Assembly: GCA_022825825.1 (NCBI GenBank)
Contig: JAJDWA010000032.1
Coordinates: forward strand, 80,801-144,800
DNA length: 64,000 nt
Source of the DNA: Candidatus Poribacteria bacterium
GTDB taxonomy: Bacteria > Poribacteria > WGA-4E > WGA-3G
Reading direction: 5' to 3'
The position numbers and the translations under genes are program-made. Positions 61,055 to 64,000 of this stretch are shown here, in pieces (position 1 is the first letter of the stretch; the number at the start of each line of letters is the position of its first letter). Under the pieces are notes generated by a model. The model did no database searches. It was given only the letters and a program-made list of their open reading frames with translations, and was not told the origin of the DNA.

Positions 61055-62205
61055 GAGGTGGGCTTACGTGCTGATGCAACCTGTTCCAATATTAATTGTG
61101 CTGTTCTTTCTGCAGCACCGGATTTCCCTAACTTTTGATAGACAGCATAGAGGGCATCGCGCTGTGCATCACATTTTTTAGGATTGCGGAGTAGGTCTAA
61201 GGTAAATTCGGTGAGTGTGTCTGATGTCAGATTATCTTGAAGAAGTTCAGGTACAATACGTTTTTTGGCGATGAGATTCGGCAATCCACTATGCTCCAAC
61301 GGGGTTAATGCGTTTATAATTCGCCAGTTGAACCACGAGGTTCTAAACAGAATAATCATTGGTGAACCGATACAAGCGGCTTCAAGTGTAGCGGTACCGG
61401 AAGTAATCAGCATTAACGTAGCAGCGCGCATTGCTGTGTAAGTTTCATCTTGTAATAGCTTTATAGTTGGGATGCTTTCGATTCCTTGTTTACATTCGGA
61501 TATTAGTTCCTCTGAAATACCGGGGGCAAGGGGTAGAACCCATTCTGTTTCTGGAAGCACCTGTGCAACGTTAGCTGCTGCCTTTAGCATAATTGGGAGA
61601 ATACGGTTCACTTCAGATCGTCTGCTGCCGGGCATCAGTCCAATAACTTGAGTGTTGCTTTGCAAACCGAGTTTTTCGCGTGCTTGTGTCGGAGTGAGAT
61701 CGGTCTTTGCAAAATCAACAAGCGGATGTCCAACAAATTCAGCTGGTGCGCCTGCATTTTGATAAAATTCTGTTTCAAAGGGAAAAATTGAGGCTACGAT
61801 GTTTGCTCGTTTCGCGAGTTTTTTTGCTCTGCCAGCACGCCATGCCCACGCTTTCGGAGGAATATAGTAGATGACTGGAACCCCTTGTGCGTAGGCATAT
61901 TTTGCCAAAGGCATGTTAAACTCAGCAAAATCAACAAGGAGGAGAGCGTCAGGAGATCGTTGACGGATGCGCTTTTTTAATAATGCTTGCTTTTTTAGGA
62001 ACTTTGGGAGAACAGCGAACGCCTCAGCAAAACCCATAACAGCAGAATCGCGGATGTGGATGTCAAGGGACACATCGGCTTCTTCCATCATGTCGCCCCC
62101 CATGCCGTAGAACGATATTTCTGAGCATTTTGCTTTGAGCGCTTGAACGACATGTGAGGCGTGCAGGTCACCAGAAGGTTCACCTGCGACAATCATAAGT
62201 TTCAT
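61051..62205 (-). CDS. lpxB: Lipid-A-disaccharide synthase
   Basis: GT19 enzyme joining UDP-diacylglucosamine and lipid X. MKLMIVAGEPSGDLHASHV is the diagnostic N-terminus; YYIPPKAWAWRAGRAKKL, PFETEFY and LMPGSRRSEVNRILP are conserved. ATG 62205 starts exactly at MKLMIV; the longer frame to 62241 has an unlikely leader. 384 residues, normal. Middle gene of argC-lpxB-lpxK. Confidence 0.95.
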   Translation of the reverse strand: MKLMIVAGEPSGDLHASHVVQALKAKCSEISFYGMGGDMMEEADVSLDIHIRDSAVMGFAEAFAVLPKFLKKQALLKKRIRQRSPDALLLVDFAEFNMPLAKYAYAQGVPVIYYIPPKAWAWRAGRAKKLAKRANIVASIFPFETEFYQNAGAPAEFVGHPLVDFAKTDLTPTQAREKLGLQSNTQVIGLMPGSRRSEVNRILPIMLKAAANVAQVLPETEWVLPLAPGISEELISECKQGIESIPTIKLLQDETYTAMRAATLMLITSGTATLEAACIGSPMIILFRTSWFNWRIINALTPLEHSGLPNLIAKKRIVPELLQDNLTSDTLTEFTLDLLRNPKKCDAQRDALYAVYQKLGKSGAAERTAQLILEQVASARKPTS

Positions 62206-62250
62206 TATGATTAGAGGTTCCACGGCACAGAAGCGTGCCAACTACCATGA

Positions 62251-63312
62251 CTATGGCATTAAGCCAGGTGATTTGAGACCATCGGTTTCGTTGTAGCCGA
62301 ACATCAGATTGAGGTTTTGCAAAGCAGCACCAGCCGCGCCTTTCCCAAGGTTATCGAGTGCTGCCATAGCCACGACACGCTGCGTGCGTTGGTCAACTTC
62401 TATCCCTACATCACAATAATTGCTTCCGAGGACAGATTTGGTTTGCGGGTAAATTTCTTTGTCAAGAACGCGAATGAACGGTTCATTTTGATAAAAAGTG
62501 GTATATATCTCAAGTAAAGTTTCAGTATCAACCGGTTTTTTCGATCGGGCATAAACGGTACTGAGGATGCCGCGTGTCATCGGCACTAAATGTGGCGTGA
62601 AAGTTACTGAAATATCTTGTCCAGCAATCGCACTTAATTCTTGTTCAATCTCTGGTGTATGTCGGTGTTTTCCGATATTATAAGCAACAAGATTTGCCTC
62701 GCGATTCGGATAGTGGGTAGTGTCTTTCGGTTTTGGTCCCGCGCCAGAAATACCTGATTTGGAGTCAACAATTATTGAATCTAATTCAATGAGTCTATTA
62801 TTGAGCAAAGGCATCGTGGCAAGGATAGCACTGGTCGGATAACATCCTGGATTTGCCACGATTTGAGCATCGCGAATCTTTTTCCGGTAACGTTCGGGCA
62901 AACCGTAGACAGCATTCTGGATAAGTTCGGGGCTGGTATGTTCAACGTGGTACCAATCGCTGTAGGTCTCTGCATCATAGAGCCGGTAATCCGCGCTGAA
63001 ATCTACAACACGCAAACCTTGTGCAATAATTTGCGGGGTGTATGTCATAGCGACTTTGTGCGGCACAGCCAACACGACAACATCCACTCGTTCTTTAAGG
63101 GAATCGATGTCTAACGGTTCAAACGTAAGGTCTATGAAATCGCGCAGATGTGATAAGACGTGATCAACGCGTTGACCAGCGTAGGTTTCGGATGTAGCGA
63201 GTTCCACGTTCAATCCGCTGGGATGGTTGACCAAAAATCTCAATAATTCGCTACCACTATAACCTGATGCACCTACAATTCCGATCTTTGTCATCTTTTT
63301 TATTTTAGACAT
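62251..63312 (-). CDS. argC: N-acetyl-gamma-glutamyl-phosphate reductase
   Basis: Reduces N-acetylglutamyl phosphate to the semialdehyde in arginine synthesis, using NADPH. GIVGASGYSGSELLR is the dinucleotide-binding start, the catalytic Cys is in NPGCYPTSA, and YNIGKHRHTPEIEQ is the conserved His region. I chose ATG 63312 (AGGGTG five bases upstream); ATG 63294 (MTKIGIV) is an alternative, and the upstream extension to 63387 overlaps a possible small gene. No other arg gene is in the window; 45 bases separate it from lpxB. Confidence 0.93.
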   Translation of the reverse strand: MSKIKKMTKIGIVGASGYSGSELLRFLVNHPSGLNVELATSETYAGQRVDHVLSHLRDFIDLTFEPLDIDSLKERVDVVVLAVPHKVAMTYTPQIIAQGLRVVDFSADYRLYDAETYSDWYHVEHTSPELIQNAVYGLPERYRKKIRDAQIVANPGCYPTSAILATMPLLNNRLIELDSIIVDSKSGISGAGPKPKDTTHYPNREANLVAYNIGKHRHTPEIEQELSAIAGQDISVTFTPHLVPMTRGILSTVYARSKKPVDTETLLEIYTTFYQNEPFIRVLDKEIYPQTKSVLGSNYCDVGIEVDQRTQRVVAMAALDNLGKGAAGAALQNLNLMFGYNETDGLKSPGLMP

Positions 63313-63347
63313 ATTTACACCCTGCTTTTGATCAGGTGTGTTTGGAG

Positions 63348-63506
63348 TCAGAACCTGCCTTGATTTGAGATTAACGTTAAATTCCACTTCGTGGGTTTCA
63401 TCCCAATAATCGGCGAGACTGTGTATCCCAAAATTCGCTCGCCTATTTCCTCTGGTGTTGCGTTAGGAGAGGGCATTGGGTCTCGTTTTTTGTCCTTTTC
63501 TGCCAT
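63348..63506 (-). CDS. Possible small protein, 52 aa, upstream of argC
   Basis: An ATG at 63506 opens a 52-codon frame (MAEKDKKRDPMPSPNATPEE ... GYTVSPIIGMKPTKW) ending at 63348, 35 bases before argC. AAGGA lies about ten bases upstream of the ATG. The start is highly charged and the composition is protein-like; no family recognised. It could be a leader or small regulatory peptide of the argC operon, or a chance frame. Confidence 0.4.
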   Translation of the reverse strand: MAEKDKKRDPMPSPNATPEEIGERILGYTVSPIIGMKPTKWNLTLISNQGRF

Positions 63507-63675
63507 AATATCTTATATCCTTTTTATCTATATCTCTTGCGCTGATAACCAGTGATCGATGATGCGGTTTTAAAATGGAAAAACGATAAGATAACGCCAC
63601 TATACGTTTCAGGCAGATCGGGTGGCAGAGCTAGGTAATTGCTACGTTGAATAACCTAATATCCTTTCTTATAAT

Positions 63676-63704
63676 ATTATATCACATTCTTTAGAATTTT
63701 TCCA
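63676..63704 (-). promoter_or_regulatory. Promoter for the argC-lpxB-lpxK operon
   Basis: Minus strand TGGAAA (63704-63699) and TATAAT (63681-63676), 17-base spacer, about 170 bases before the possible small gene. Confidence 0.5.
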
Positions 63705-63735
63705 TATTTTCGCGAATGTTGCAGAGCCATTCAAT

Positions 63736-63764
63736 TTGAGATATTCTTTAGATTATGCTACAAT
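63736..63764 (+). promoter_or_regulatory. Promoter for the terminal lipoprotein gene
   Basis: TTGAGA at 63736-63741 and TACAAT at 63759-63764, 17-base spacer, 52 bases before the ATG. A second pair, TTGAAT/TATAAT, lies at 63647-63675. Confidence 0.6.
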
Positions 63765-63816
63765 ATGCTAAAGTTTGGACAATTCATTGTACACATCAAA
63801 CCTAAAGGAGAAACCA

Positions 63817-64000
63817 ATGAAATTAAATCAGTTTTTTAGATTTACTCTTCTCGTCTCTTTATTTGCGTTCCCTTTTCTTATCGGTTGTGGAGAAGATGAA
63901 CGCAGAATGCATTTCCCGGATATCGATTTACCTGACAGTGTTACTGTGACGGTAGAAGCTCCCGCAGGTGCAGCATTTGATCTTGCTGTTTCCAGCGACT
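63817..64000 (+). CDS. Predicted lipoprotein (3' end cut by window)
   Basis: The frame begins at ATG 63817, six bases after AAGGAG, and encodes a signal peptide (FFRFTLLVSLFAFPFLIGC) with lipobox FLIGC, so the mature protein starts at Cys25. The visible 61 residues continue with acidic and Val/Thr-rich sequence (DLPDSVTVTVEAPAGAAFDL) that suggests a beta-sandwich domain. Function unknown; the rest is outside the window. Confidence 0.75.
   Translation, partial: MKLNQFFRFTLLVSLFAFPFLIGCGEDERRMHFPDIDLPDSVTVTVEAPAGAAFDLAVSSD

Larger units (their letters stand above)
63507..63816. other. Divergent promoter region before argC and the terminal lipoprotein
   Basis: No gene. Carries promoter-like pairs in both directions: forward TTGAAT/TATAAT at 63647-63675 and TTGAGA/TACAAT at 63736-63764, reverse TGGAAA/TATAAT at 63704-63676. 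Confidence 0.6.

Overview
The window looks like part of a chromosome of a Gram-negative, heterotrophic bacterium of the Candidatus Poribacteria type (marine, sponge-associated, or a close relative). This is inferred from gene content, not from a marker gene. The supporting mix is several Gfo/Idh/MocA oxidoreductases, phytanoyl-CoA dioxygenase (PhyH) proteins, a LamG protein, a caspase/PEGA/NPCBM/sulfatase-modifying-factor protein, a DUF6785-type membrane protein, and intergenic hairpin repeats of the GGTTAGGAAACC and TGTAGGAGCGAGC kinds. Lipid A genes (lpxB, lpxK) and a full-looking cytochrome c maturation set show an outer membrane and a periplasm. Several promoters fit a near-consensus sigma-70 pattern with 17-18 bp spacers. 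No rRNA, tRNA, CRISPR array, prophage or intact insertion sequence was seen.

Layout. 0-5 kb (minus strand): a truncated Gfo/Idh oxidoreductase, a small lipoprotein, then an operon of a DapA-type aldolase and two Gfo/Idh oxidoreductases. 5.3-16 kb (plus): cytochrome c maturation genes ccmE, ccmF, ccmH, a short ccmI-like gene and a membrane protein, then a HEAT-repeat protein and a small PD-(D/E)XK protein, then korAB (2-oxoacid:ferredoxin oxidoreductase) with a terminator, then ccmA and ccmB. No ccmC or ccmG is present. 16.3-17.7 kb: an overlapping phnY/phnZ-type pair for oxidative phosphonate cleavage, followed by an alpha/beta hydrolase. 18.6-25.5 kb: glycogen metabolism (glycogen-synthase-like GT on the minus strand; winged-helix protein, glgP, hisB and glgC on the plus strand). 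25.7-26.8 kb: a small unknown gene and a second PhyH protein, closed by a bidirectional terminator.

26.9-35 kb (minus): two tandem GspC/PilP-like paralogues, an AddB-like nuclease, metG, a small protein and a HAD-IB phosphatase. 35.6-39.9 kb: a 1423-residue protein fusing fatty acyl reductase, acyl-AMP ligase, acyl carrier and PlsC acyltransferase domains; with the HAD-IB gene it is a good candidate for an unusual lipid (possibly ether lipid) pathway. 40.3-44.1 kb: a cNMP-binding/SpoIIE phosphatase, an exported protein, and two tandem stand-alone TIR-like (PF10137-type) proteins. 44.3-48.2 kb: a methyltransferase, a Gfo/Idh protein, a LamG protein and a broken leucine-rich-repeat gene.

48.3-51.9 kb holds the oddest local structure: three tandem full-length dnaN (sliding clamp) genes. 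The first-transcribed copy keeps the canonical MPMRL tail, while the other two have altered tails exactly where clamp partners dock. 52-56.5 kb encodes a caspase-type protease with PEGA, NPCBM and sulfatase-modifying-factor-like domains plus a DUF4384-type exported partner. 56.9-64 kb holds a DUF6785-type membrane protein, a class IV aminotransferase, the argC-lpxB-lpxK operon, a possible 52-residue small gene and the start of a lipoprotein.

Strongest leads for something new: the triple-clamp operon, the four-function lipid megasynthase with its phosphatase, the paired TIR-like genes, and the CxxxY CcmE inside a split Ccm system that still has CcmH.
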